Shown: piece after piece, positions 23,236 through 32,100 of the stretch | How the letters are laid out: each line of letters begins with the position of its first letter | Position numbering within the stretch: position 1 is the first letter of the stretch | NCBI GenBank assembly: GCA_017622575.1 | Contig: JAGAQU010000098.1 | Location: 1 to 43,765, forward strand | From: Lachnospiraceae bacterium | GTDB lineage: Bacteria; Bacillota; Clostridia; Lachnospirales; Lachnospiraceae | DNA length: 43,765 bases | Reading direction: 5' to 3' | The notes under the pieces: generated by a model | The model's input: the letters and a program-made list of their open reading frames with translations, nothing else | The model's database searches: none | Told to the model about the DNA's origin: nothing | Position numbers and translations under genes: made by a program

Positions 23236-24792
23236 TCACAATAGTCTGGTTGTCCATTTCGTGCAGTCCCACACGTCAGTGGCAAGACTGTCGTAGAATT
23301 CAGGCTCATGGCAGACCATCAGGATGCTGCCTTTATATTCCTTCAGAGCGCGCTTTAATTCCTCCCTGGCATCCACGTCGAGGTGATTGGTAGGCTCATC
23401 CAGAAGTAAGATATTGGTTTCTTTGTTGATCAGTTTGCACAGACGAACCTTTGCCTGCTCGCCGCCGCTTAAGACCTTTACCTTGCTCTCGATATGTTTG
23501 GTGGTAAGGCCGCATTTTGCAAGGGCGGAGCGCACCTCATACTGGCTGTAGCCGGGAAACTCCTTCCAGATTTCCTCGATACAGGTGGTGGAGATGCTCT
23601 GCTCCATTTCCTGTTCAAAGTAGCCGATGGAGAGGTAGTCGCCCTGCTCCACAGACCCGCTGATGGGTGGGATAAGTCCCAGGATACTTTTGAGGAGAGT
23701 GGTCTTACCGATTCCGTTGGCACCGGTGAGAACAATCTTCTGTCCCCGTTCCATGGAAAGAGTTAAGGGGGATGAGAGAGGCTCGTCATAGCCGATGACC
23801 AGATCTTCGGTGGTAAAGATATAGCGTCCCGGAGTTCTGGCTTCTTTAAAGTAGAATTCCGGCTTCGGCTTTTCTGCGGCCAGCTCGATCACATCCATCT
23901 TATCCAGCTTTTTCTGGCGAGACATGGCCATGTTTCTGGTAGCGACTCTTGCCTTATTTCTTGCCACGAAGTCCTTCAGGTCTGCAATTTCCTTCTGCTG
24001 CTTATTGTAAGCGGCCTCGAGCTGAGACTTTTTCATGGCATAGACTTCCTGAAACTTGTCATAATCCCCTACGTATCGGGTGAGCTGCTGGTTGTCCATA
24101 TGGTAGATCAGGTTGATAACGCTGTTCAGGAAGGGAATGTCATGGGAGATAAGAATAAAAGCGTTCTCATAGTCATTGAGGTATCGCTTCAGCCATTCAA
24201 TGTGCTCTGCATCCAGATAGTTGGTGGGCTCATCCAGTAGCAGAATATCGGGCTTCTCAAGCAGAAGCTTTCCGAGAAGTACCTTGGTGCGCTGGCCGCC
24301 GCTTAAATCGGTGACATCCTTGTCAAGTCCAAGGTCCAAAAGACCAAGGGCTCTTGCAACCTCCTCCACCTTGGAGTCAATCATATAAAAGTCGTGCATG
24401 GTGAGAAGATCCTGGATGGTGCCAAGCTCTTCCATATAGCTCTCCAGTTCCGCCTCGGAGGCAGTTCCCATTTTGTCGCAGATTTCATTCATCTGGTTTT
24501 CCATCTCATAGAGAAAATCGAAAGCAGATGCAAGAACATCACGTATGGTCATACCTTTCTCAAGGGCGGTATGCTGGTCAAGATAGCCCACGCGGACATT
24601 TTTTGCCCATTCCACCTTTCCCTCATCGGGCATCAGCTTTCCGGTGATAATACTCATAAAGGTGGATTTTCCTTCCCCGTTTGCACCGATCAGACCGATA
24701 TGTTCCCCTTTTAAAAGACGGAAAGAAACGTCGTTAAAAATGGCACGGTCTCCGAAACCGTGGGTTAAGTGTTCTACGTTTAAAATACTCAT
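23236..24792 (-). CDS. ABC-F family ATP-binding protein
   Basis: 518 residues, two ATPase domains and no membrane part. Walker A sequences are GANGEGKST and GANGIGKTT, signatures LSGGQRTK and LSGGEQAK, Walker B ILLLDEPTNYLD and ILLLDEPTNHLD. The linker between domains (about residues 240-330) is helical and charged, the P-site tRNA interaction motif region. ABC-F proteins act on ribosomes as translation factors or antibiotic-protection factors; the compact linker and the sequence suit the YbiT/YkpA-like housekeeping branch better than the resistance branches, but this is an inference. AAGGAG precedes the ATG. Confidence 0.92.
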   Translation of the reverse strand: MSILNVEHLTHGFGDRAIFNDVSFRLLKGEHIGLIGANGEGKSTFMSIITGKLMPDEGKVEWAKNVRVGYLDQHTALEKGMTIRDVLASAFDFLYEMENQMNEICDKMGTASEAELESYMEELGTIQDLLTMHDFYMIDSKVEEVARALGLLDLGLDKDVTDLSGGQRTKVLLGKLLLEKPDILLLDEPTNYLDAEHIEWLKRYLNDYENAFILISHDIPFLNSVINLIYHMDNQQLTRYVGDYDKFQEVYAMKKSQLEAAYNKQQKEIADLKDFVARNKARVATRNMAMSRQKKLDKMDVIELAAEKPKPEFYFKEARTPGRYIFTTEDLVIGYDEPLSSPLTLSMERGQKIVLTGANGIGKTTLLKSILGLIPPISGSVEQGDYLSIGYFEQEMEQSISTTCIEEIWKEFPGYSQYEVRSALAKCGLTTKHIESKVKVLSGGEQAKVRLCKLINKETNILLLDEPTNHLDVDAREELKRALKEYKGSILMVCHEPEFYDSLATDVWDCTKWTTRLL

Positions 24793-24833
24793 TGGCGTCT
24801 CCTTATGTGATAATTAGAAAATGACATAATGAG

Positions 24834-24842
24834 ATTATAGCA
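24834..24842 (-). promoter_or_regulatory. Extended -10 promoter element of the ABC-F gene
   Basis: On the minus strand TGCTATAAT, an extended -10 element, stands about 40 bases before the ATG. No good -35 hexamer was found. Confidence 0.45.
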
Positions 24843-24948
24843 TAAAGTTGCAGGTGTGGGATATAATTAGTAAAGGAATTCATACTTTATGGCAGACAGC
24901 AGAAACAATTGAGGATGTAAAATATTGGAAAAATAAATCATGTTAGCA

Positions 24949-24977
24949 TTGACAAGAATGATAAAAAAGACTATATT
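24949..24977 (+). promoter_or_regulatory. Promoter of the rubredoxin-flavin reductase operon
   Basis: TTGACA (24949-24954) and TATATT (24972-24977) with a 17-bp spacer, a strong consensus promoter. GGAAGGAG follows before the ATG at 25025. Confidence 0.85.
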
Positions 24978-25024
24978 AAAATCAGTAATGATTCCTAATT
25001 TTAAATTTTGGAAGGAGACTGGAT

Positions 25025-25669
25025 ATGGATAAAAATATTTTCAGAAAGCTTTCTTATGGCGTTTATGTCATAAGTACGTGGGATAACGGGAGAGCAACAG
25101 GCTGCACGGCAAACAGTGCCATGCAGATCACTTCCTCACCTGCGACCATAGCGGTCAGCATCAATCATGACAATTATACCAATCATTGTATTGAGGAGAC
25201 AGGGAAGTTTGCGATTTCTATTCTGTCTGAGAAGTCAGAGCCTTCTATTATTGGATCCTTTGGCTTCCGTTCCGGCAAGGATGTCAATAAATTTGATGAT
25301 GTGCAGTATTCGGTGAAGGATTATATGCCTGTGATCAATGATTCCTGCGGGTATATTACCTGCAAGGTGATCGATAAGATGGAAACATCGACGCATACCG
25401 TATTTTTGGGAGAAGTGTACGGCGGAGAAGTCTTTTCCGACACAGATGCCATGACTTATGCATACTATCATAAAGTAGTAAAAGGCAAGAGCCCGAAGAC
25501 TGCACCGACCTACATTCCCGAGGAAGAGGAAAAGAAGGAAGAGGAAAAGCCTGTTCGTAAGTTTAAGTGCCAGGTTTGCGGTTATGTTTATGAAGGCGAA
25601 GAGCTGCCTGCGGATTACACCTGCCCTCTTTGCGGTGTCGGTGCGGATAAGTTCGAAGAAATAAAATAG
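25025..25669 (+). CDS. High-molecular-weight rubredoxin (flavin reductase-rubredoxin fusion)
   Basis: 214 residues. The N-terminal 155 form a flavin reductase split barrel ([39 protein letters not shown]). An acidic linker ([11 protein letters not shown]) leads to a rubredoxin with [13 protein letters not shown] and [11 protein letters not shown], four cysteines holding one iron. Proteins of this plan (Hrb of Moorella) pass electrons from NAD(P)H to flavodiiron NO/O2 reductases. It stands 60 bp upstream of rubrerythrin, in the same direction, so together they look like an oxygen or peroxide defence unit. Good ribosome site (GGAAGGAG). Confidence 0.92.
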   Translation: MDKNIFRKLSYGVYVISTWDNGRATGCTANSAMQITSSPATIAVSINHDNYTNHCIEETGKFAISILSEKSEPSIIGSFGFRSGKDVNKFDDVQYSVKDYMPVINDSCGYITCKVIDKMETSTHTVFLGEVYGGEVFSDTDAMTYAYYHKVVKGKSPKTAPTYIPEEEEKKEEEKPVRKFKCQVCGYVYEGEELPADYTCPLCGVGADKFEEIK

Positions 25670-25729
25670 CAGAAAAAGAGAAAGTGTAACGGGATGCGGA
25701 AGCATCTGTAAATAAAGGAGGAAAAAAGA

Positions 25730-26266
25730 ATGGATTTAAAAGGTTCTAAGACAGAAGCTAACTTGATGGTAGCATTTTCGGGAGAGTCTATGGTAACAAA
25801 TAAGTATACTTATTTTGCTTCCAAGGCTAAGAAGGACGGTTATCAGCAGATTGCTGCAATCTTTGAGGAGACCGCTGCCAATGAAAGAGAACATGCCAAG
25901 ATGTGGTATAAGCTTTTAAACGGTGGCATTGATTCTACACTGGAAAATCTTGGTCATGCAGCCGAGGGTGAGAATTATGAGTGGACCGACATGTATGCCG
26001 GTTTTGCCAAGGTGGCAAAGGAAGAAGGCTTTGATGATATTGCAGCTTTGTTTGAAGGAGTAGCTGCCATCGAGAAGGAGCACGAGGAGAGATATAAGAA
26101 GCTCATCGCCAATATCGAAAACGGCGTTGTATTCTCCAAGGATGGCGATACCATCTGGCAGTGCAGAAACTGCGGACATATCTGTATCGGCAAGCAGGCT
26201 CCCGAGGTTTGCCCCGTATGTGCACATCCCCAGAGTTATTTCCAGGTAAAGCCTGAGAATTACTAG
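25730..26266 (+). CDS. Rubrerythrin
   Basis: 178 residues. The di-iron four-helix bundle has [19 protein letters not shown] and [19 protein letters not shown], the two ExxH motifs. The C-terminal rubredoxin-like domain has CRNCGHI and [11 protein letters not shown]. It should reduce hydrogen peroxide with electrons from rubredoxin or NADH, typical of strict anaerobes. AAAGGAGG precedes the ATG. A terminator follows, so the operon is hrb-rbr. Confidence 0.96.
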   Translation: MDLKGSKTEANLMVAFSGESMVTNKYTYFASKAKKDGYQQIAAIFEETAANEREHAKMWYKLLNGGIDSTLENLGHAAEGENYEWTDMYAGFAKVAKEEGFDDIAALFEGVAAIEKEHEERYKKLIANIENGVVFSKDGDTIWQCRNCGHICIGKQAPEVCPVCAHPQSYFQVKPENY

Positions 26267-26285
26267 GTACAGATTCCCATAAACG

Positions 26286-26316
26286 AAAAAGAGAAGTCGT
26301 GAGACTTCTCTTTTTT
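26286..26316 (+). terminator. Intrinsic terminator after rubrerythrin
   Basis: AAAAAGAGAAGTC / GACTTCTCTTTTT (13 bp) around GTGA, ending in six T residues at 26311-26316. Confidence 0.95.
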
Positions 26317-26330
26317 ATATCATAAAATCA

Positions 26331-26339
26331 TGCTATAAT
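26331..26339 (+). promoter_or_regulatory. Extended -10 promoter of the S1-domain gene
   Basis: TGCTATAAT (TATAAT at 26334-26339). The -35 position falls in the T tract of the preceding terminator and is poor. The leader of about 90 nt ends with GAGGAGG at 26425-26431. Confidence 0.6.
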
Positions 26340-26438
26340 GAACGTTAGTGAGCGGGAGCATGCGCAGTATATTCACTTTTTGCATGCGGAAGCAACTGCT
26401 TGCAGAGCCAAAACGCAACAAATAGAGGAGGCAGACAA

Positions 26439-27344
26439 ATGGAAGAATCAATGAAGGATTATGAAAAGGAACTGGAGGCATCCTTCAGGACCATCAATGA
26501 GGGAGATGTGATTTCAGGTACGGTCATTGATGTTAATGAGGAAGAGGTAATCCTTGATCTGAAATATTATGCACAGGGAGTGATCAAGGCGGAAGATATG
26601 AGCGATGATCCCGGATTTTCCGTTTTAAGTGATGTGAAGATCGGAGACGAGATCGAGGCAACCGTAGTCAGAGTGGATGACGGACAGGGAAATATTCTTT
26701 TGTCAAAAAAGGAAGCCAATGATGTGCTTGCCTGGGATGTGCTTCAGGGATACCTTGATGAGAAAAAGGATATTGAAGTGAAGATCAGTGAGATTGTAAA
26801 TGCGGGAGCGGTTGCCTATGTGGAGGGAATCCGTGGGTTTATTCCGGCTTCCCAGCTTGCACTTTCCTATGTGGAAGATCTTTCACCCTATCAGGGAAAG
26901 AAATTGACCGTAAGAGTCACAACTGTTGACAAAGAGAAGAAGAAACTGATCCTTTCCGCAAAGGAAATTCTGAAGGAACAGGCCAAGGAAGAGCATGACC
27001 ACAAGGTAGCCATGATCGTGCCGGGCACAGTGCTTGAAGGCGTTGTGGAAAGCCTGCAGCCTTATGGGGCTTTTGTGGACTTAAAGGATGGCTTAAGCGG
27101 ACTTGTGCATATTTCACAGATTTGCCAGAAGAGGATCAAAAAGCCCTCGGAGGTCCTGAAGGTTGGGGATAAGGTGAAAGTAAAAGTGCTGAATACTAAT
27201 GAAGGCAAGATATCCTTAAGCATCAAGGCTGTAGAGGAGGATCAGACAGCACAGGAAATAGAAGAACTTGACACAAAACAGTTCTCAGCAGGTGAGAGCG
27301 TGGGTACCAATCTGGGTGATCTGTTTAAAAAGCTGGGATTTTAA
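26439..27344 (+). CDS. S1 RNA-binding domain protein (ribosomal protein S1-like)
   Basis: 301 residues with three S1 repeats at about residues 20-90, 105-170 and 190-260: GDVISGTVIDVNEEEVILDL, VAYVEGIRGFIPASQL, and GTVLEGVVESLQPYGAFVDL then KDGLSGLVHISQI, the last being the best preserved. It resembles the short S1 homologues of Firmicutes, which are RNA-binding proteins related to, but usually not equal to, ribosomal S1. GAGGAGG at 26425 chooses the ATG at 26439; an in-frame ATG at 26400 has no ribosome site. HAD phosphatase and CPBP protease genes follow closely. Confidence 0.9.
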   Translation: MEESMKDYEKELEASFRTINEGDVISGTVIDVNEEEVILDLKYYAQGVIKAEDMSDDPGFSVLSDVKIGDEIEATVVRVDDGQGNILLSKKEANDVLAWDVLQGYLDEKKDIEVKISEIVNAGAVAYVEGIRGFIPASQLALSYVEDLSPYQGKKLTVRVTTVDKEKKKLILSAKEILKEQAKEEHDHKVAMIVPGTVLEGVVESLQPYGAFVDLKDGLSGLVHISQICQKRIKKPSEVLKVGDKVKVKVLNTNEGKISLSIKAVEEDQTAQEIEELDTKQFSAGESVGTNLGDLFKKLGF

Positions 27345-27377
27345 ATAAATTCAGGATAGAAAATACGGGAGAATATC

Positions 27378-28043
27378 ATGTTTCAATATTGCTTATTTGA
27401 TCTTGACGGAACACTGACAGATCCGAGAGAGGGCATTACAAAATCAGTACAGTATGCACTGCATCATTTCGGAATAGAGGAGCCTGACCTTAAGAAGCTG
27501 GAACCCTTTATCGGACCGCCGTTAAAGGACAGCTTTATGGAATTTTATGGTTTTTCGGAAGAACAGGCAAAGGAAGCCATTGCTGTTTACAGAGAACGGT
27601 TTGCACCTGTCGGTGTTCTGGAAAATCAGATTTTTGAAGGAATACCGGAAATGCTTCAGCATCTCCATCAAAACGGGCAGAAGCTTGCGGTAGCCTCCAG
27701 CAAGCCAATTGGCTTTGTGCGTCAGATTCTGCAGCATTTTGGCATTGACAGGTATTTTGATGTGGTTGTGGGAAGTGAGCTGGACGGCACCAGAGGAACC
27801 AAGGAAGAGGTCGTGGAGGAAGCACTTTCACAGCTTGGCATTTTGGAACTGTCTGATGAAGAAAAGAAAAAGAATTGTGTCATGGTGGGAGATCGGAAGT
27901 TTGACATACAGGGCGCAAAGGCTTATGGACTTACGGGCATCGGAGTCTCATTTGGCTTTGCAGGGGAAGGCGAATTGAAAGAAGAAGGCGCGGATATCAT
28001 CGTGGATACCGTGAAGGCGCTGGAGGAAGTACTGCTCGGATAA
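27378..28043 (+). CDS. HAD-superfamily hydrolase, phosphoglycolate phosphatase-like
   Basis: 221 residues. FDLDGTLTD (nucleophile Asp8, acid Asp10), VASSKP (motif II), the lysine region in GTKEEVV, and MVGDRKFDIQGAKAYGL (motif IV acid residues), with a helical cap between. The cap and the MVGDRKFDI form match the Gph/PpaX-like branch. Substrates are probably small phosphoesters or pyrophosphate; not resolvable by sequence. It begins 33 bp after the S1 gene and is followed by the CPBP gene after 16 bp, so it is probably co-transcribed with both. Confidence 0.9.
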   Translation: MFQYCLFDLDGTLTDPREGITKSVQYALHHFGIEEPDLKKLEPFIGPPLKDSFMEFYGFSEEQAKEAIAVYRERFAPVGVLENQIFEGIPEMLQHLHQNGQKLAVASSKPIGFVRQILQHFGIDRYFDVVVGSELDGTRGTKEEVVEEALSQLGILELSDEEKKKNCVMVGDRKFDIQGAKAYGLTGIGVSFGFAGEGELKEEGADIIVDTVKALEEVLLG

Positions 28044-28059
28044 AGGAAGGAAGAGAATA

Positions 28060-28914
28060 TTGAGCTATTTTAAAATGATCAGCTACAGGTGGGGGGAAGA
28101 GGAACTTAAAAAATGGTCTCCGCTGAAAAAGGCGTCCTATCTGTTGATACCGTTTCTTGTTTATATGGTGGTAAACGATATGGCGGAAGTGATCCTATGG
28201 GCGCTTACAGAGCATTTCCTTGGTGGCGCAGGGGAAGAAGCAGTGGTCTTTGCAAGTCATTATGGGGCAACTATCCGGGGAATGATCAGTGGAGTGGCCA
28301 TTTTGCTCGGAGTGGCAGCGGTATGGACGGCAGTGAAAAATGAGATCAATGTGCCGGGAGGGGTAAAAGGAGATGCGGTCACCGCCTATGCCTTTCTTGC
28401 CGCATTTGCATTTTGCATTTCCATCAGTGTCAATATCTTTTTTTTCCAGACAGGATTTTCGCAAAGCTCCGTGGCTTATGAAAATGTCTACGAAGCCCAG
28501 TATGGCGTGGAATTTCTGATCGGGCTTGTCCTTTACGGCGTGATCTCTCCGATTGCGGAGGAAGCAATCTTCAGGGGACTTATTTATAACCGGATGAAAC
28601 GGTGCTTCGGATGGATTCCGGCGCTGATCTTTTCCTCCCTTTTGTTTGGTGCTTATCATGAAAATGTGGTACAGGCAGTATACGGGATGCTGCTTGGCCT
28701 GATGATCGCATATTCCTATGAGCTGTATGGAAACTTTGCTGCACCGGTGCTGTTTCATGCCATTGCCAATATCAGCGTGTATGCCATAACCTATCGGAAT
28801 AACCTGGGTCAAATGGACAGAAGAATCGCACTTGCAATAGGCGCAATTACGTTTCTGGCGGCAATTTCAATTGCTGTCTATATAAAAAATAAGCTTCTGC
28901 CAAAAGAAAAATAG
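28060..28914 (+). CDS. CPBP-family intramembrane metalloprotease (CAAX/Abi type)
   Basis: 284 residues with about 7-8 hydrophobic segments. The family motifs are EEAIFRGLIYNRMKR (EExxxR), FGAYHENVVQAVYGML (the FxxxH histidine) and VLFHAIANIS (the HxxxN part). Such proteins are linked to prenylated-protein processing, bacteriocin self-immunity or signal control; no specific role is visible. The start is probably the TTG at 28060, placed after AGGAAGGAAGAG; the first ATG (28075) is about 20 bases from the ribosome site. Confidence 0.9.
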   Translation: MSYFKMISYRWGEEELKKWSPLKKASYLLIPFLVYMVVNDMAEVILWALTEHFLGGAGEEAVVFASHYGATIRGMISGVAILLGVAAVWTAVKNEINVPGGVKGDAVTAYAFLAAFAFCISISVNIFFFQTGFSQSSVAYENVYEAQYGVEFLIGLVLYGVISPIAEEAIFRGLIYNRMKRCFGWIPALIFSSLLFGAYHENVVQAVYGMLLGLMIAYSYELYGNFAAPVLFHAIANISVYAITYRNNLGQMDRRIALAIGAITFLAAISIAVYIKNKLLPKEK

Positions 28915-29030
28915 AGCTTAAATTGTATAAAAGAAGGGAAAAGAAAAAGAAAAAAGAGGATATAATCAGATAATTAAAATGATTAAATAATAATTGACAA
29001 ATAATCTGACAATTGAAAGAATAGTCGTTA

Positions 29031-29059
29031 TTTACAAATGAAAAAAATTGTTGTATAGT
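29031..29059 (+). promoter_or_regulatory. Promoter of the gltBD operon
   Basis: TTTACA (29031-29036) and TATAGT (29054-29059), 17 bp apart. A second TTGACA at 28994 with AAGAAT is a weaker alternative. The expected RNA begins a few bases before the first leader hairpin. Confidence 0.7.
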
Positions 29060-29067
29060 ATGCCCAT

Positions 29068-29138
29068 AGGTCGCAAAGAGGCGAGTTAATAGTCTCTTTG
29101 CGACCTTTCTCGTATGCAGAAAATACTTCTGCATACGA
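29068..29138 (+). promoter_or_regulatory. Two perfect hairpins in the gltB leader
   Basis: Hairpin 1 pairs AGGTCGCAAAGAG with CTCTTTGCGACCT (13 bp, 13-nt loop, 29068-29106). Hairpin 2 pairs TCGTATGCAGAA with TTCTGCATACGA (12 bp, 5-nt loop, 29110-29138). There is only TTT after hairpin 1 and no T run after hairpin 2, so neither is a classic terminator. The ribosome site AAGGAG lies outside. The role may be RNA stability, protein binding or attenuation; I do not recognise a known riboswitch class. Confidence 0.75.
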
Positions 29139-29175
29139 CACGTATACGCTATTCATAAGGGAAGGAGAAACAGAT

Positions 29176-32100
29176 ATGTTTGATGCAAAATTAACGGTTC
29201 CCGAGGCGCCGCTTCATCGTCCGGAATTTGAGCATGACAATTGCGGTATCGGTGCCTGCGTCAATATCAAGGGAGTAAAGAGCCGTGAAACGGTGGAAAA
29301 TGCACTGAAAATTGTAGAAAATCTGGAACACCGTGCCGGTAAGGATGCAGAGGGTAAGACAGGTGACGGTGTCGGTATCCTGACCCAGATCCCTCATAAA
29401 TTCTTTAAGAAAGTAACAAAATCGCTTGGAATCTCCATAGGGGAAGACAGAGAGTACGGTGTGGGTATGTTCTTCTTCCCGCAGGATGAACTGCAGAAAA
29501 ATCAGGCGAAAAAGATGTTTGAGATCATCGTGGAGAAGGAAGGACTTACCTTCCTTGGATGGAGAGAAGTTCCCACCCATCCGGAGGTTCTCGGACACAA
29601 GGCGGTGGAATGTATGCCTCACATCATGCAGGCATTTGTAAAGAAACCCGTCAATGTGGCCAAGGGAATTGATTTTGACAGAATGCTCTATATCGTGAGA
29701 AGAGTATTTGAACAGTCCTCCGATAATACCTATGTGGTTTCTTTATCGAGCAGGACGATCGTATATAAAGGAATGTTTCTGGTAGGGCAGCTTCGCACCT
29801 TTTTTGCGGATCTGCAGGATAAGGATTATGAGTCTGCCATTGCCATCGTGCATTCCCGTTTCTCTACCAACACAAATCCCAGCTGGGAGAGAGCCCACCC
29901 CAACCGCTTTATTGTGCACAATGGCGAGATCAACACCATTCAGGGCAACGCAGATAAGATGCTGGCCCGTGAGGAAAATATGGAATCGGAGCATCTGCAC
30001 GGTGTACTTCACAAGGTGCTTCCGGTAGTCAATACTTCCGGGTCCGACTCGGCTATGCTTGATAATACACTGGAATTTCTTGTGATGAGCGGCATGGATC
30101 TTCCTCTTGCGGTGATGATCACCATTCCGGAGCCCTGGTCAAATAACAAGACCATGTCCCAGCATAAAAAGGACTTCTATCAGTATTATGCAACCATGAT
30201 GGAACCCTGGGACGGCCCTGCTTCCATTCTGTTCAGCGACGGTGACGTGATGGGAGCTGTTCTTGACCGTAACGGTCTACGCCCCTCCAGATATATGATC
30301 ACGGATGACGATACTCTGATCCTTTCCTCCGAGGTTGGTGTGCTTGACATTGATCCCTCCAAAATTATTGTAAAGGAACGTCTCCGCCCCGGCAAGATGC
30401 TGCTGGTGGATCTTGTACAGGGAAGAGTCATTGCTGATGACGAATTGAAGGAGAGCTATGCTTCCAGACAGCCTTATGGTGAATGGCTTGACAGCAACCT
30501 TGTTCATCTGAAGGATTTAAAGATTCCCAATGAGCGCGTGCCGGAATTTACCTATGAAGAGAGACAGCGTATGCAGAAGGCCTTCGGCTATTCCTATGAG
30601 GAGCTGAAGACCAGCATCCTTCCCATGGCAAAAAATGGTGGGGAAGCCATCGCAGCAATGGGTGTGGATACACCGCTTCCTGTGTTAAGCAAGACGCATC
30701 ATCCGCTGTTCCACTACTTTAAACAGAAATTTGCCCAGGTAACCAACCCGCCTATCGATGCCATCCGTGAGGAGGTGGTAACCTCCACCACCGTTTACAT
30801 CGGGACGGACGGAAATATTCTGGAGGAGACTCCTCAGAACTGCAATGTGATGCAGGTTCATAATCCGATCCTGACCAACACGGATATCATGAAGATCAAG
30901 AGCATGAAAAAGGATGGATTTAAGGTAGAAGTTATTCCTATTACCTATTATAAAAACACCAGTCTGGAACGCGCCATAGACAGACTGTTTGTGGAAGTGG
31001 ACAGAGCCTACAGAGACGGTGTGAATATCATGATCCTGTCTGACAGGGGCGTGGATGAAAACCACGTGGCAATCCCCTCTCTGCTTGCGGTATCGGCACT
31101 GAACAGACACCTCGTCGTAACCAAGAAAAAGACGAGTGTGGCCCTGATCCTTGAGTCCGGTGAACCGAGAGAGGTGCATCATTTCGCAACCCTGCTTGGT
31201 TACGGTGCATGCGCCATCAACCCCTATCTGGCACAGGAATCTATTAAAGAGCTGATCGACAACCATATGCTGGATAAGGATTATTATGCGGCAGTGGACG
31301 ATTACAACAATGCAATTTTGCACGGAATCGTAAAGATTGCATCCAAAATGGGTATCAGCACCATTCAGTCCTATGAAGGCTCCCAGATTTTTGAAGCCAT
31401 AGGTATTGATAAAGATGTGATCAATAAATACTTCCCCCATACGGTATGCCGTGTGGGTGGAATTACGATTAAAAATATCGAAAAACAGGTGGATGATCTT
31501 CATTCACAGGCTTTTGATCCTTTGGGACTTGCCAATGACCTGACGCTTGACAGTCTCGGACACCATAAGATGAGGAGCGGCGGCGATGATCATCTCTATA
31601 ACCCCGCAACCATTCATCTTCTTCAGGAATCCACAAAGCGCGGTGACTATGAGATGTTCAAGCAGTATACCGCACTTGTCAATGATGAGGATTCTGTCAG
31701 AAACTTACGGGGACTTATGGATTTCAATTTCCCGGAAAAAGGTGTCCCGATCGAGGAAGTGGAAAGTGTGGATTCCATTGTAACCAGGTTTAAAACAGGA
31801 GCCATGTCCTACGGTTCTATCTCCAAGGAAGCTCATGAGACGCTGGCGATTGCCATGAATACCCTTCACGGACGTTCCAATTCCGGTGAAGGCGGAGAGG
31901 ATCTCGAAAGACTCTCTGTCGGTCCTGACGGACTAAACAGGTGCTCTGCCATCAAGCAGGTAGCCAGCGGAAGGTTTGGAGTGACCAGCAGATATCTGGT
32001 GAGTGCAAATGAGATCCAGATCAAGATGGCACAGGGAGCAAAACCCGGAGAAGGCGGTCACCTTCCCGCAGGAAAGGTTTATCCCTGGATCGCAAAGACA

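Noticed and set aside
29068..29138. ANTAR-type antitermination leader or glutamine riboswitch at gltB
   Set aside because: Loops are not the hexaloops with A1/G4 expected for ANTAR targets, there is no terminator U run, and the glutamine riboswitch core is not seen.
29098..29175. Upstream start for gltB at 29098
   Set aside because: It would lie inside hairpin 1 of the leader; AAGGAG stands before the ATG at 29176, and the usual short propeptide to Cys23 results only from that start.
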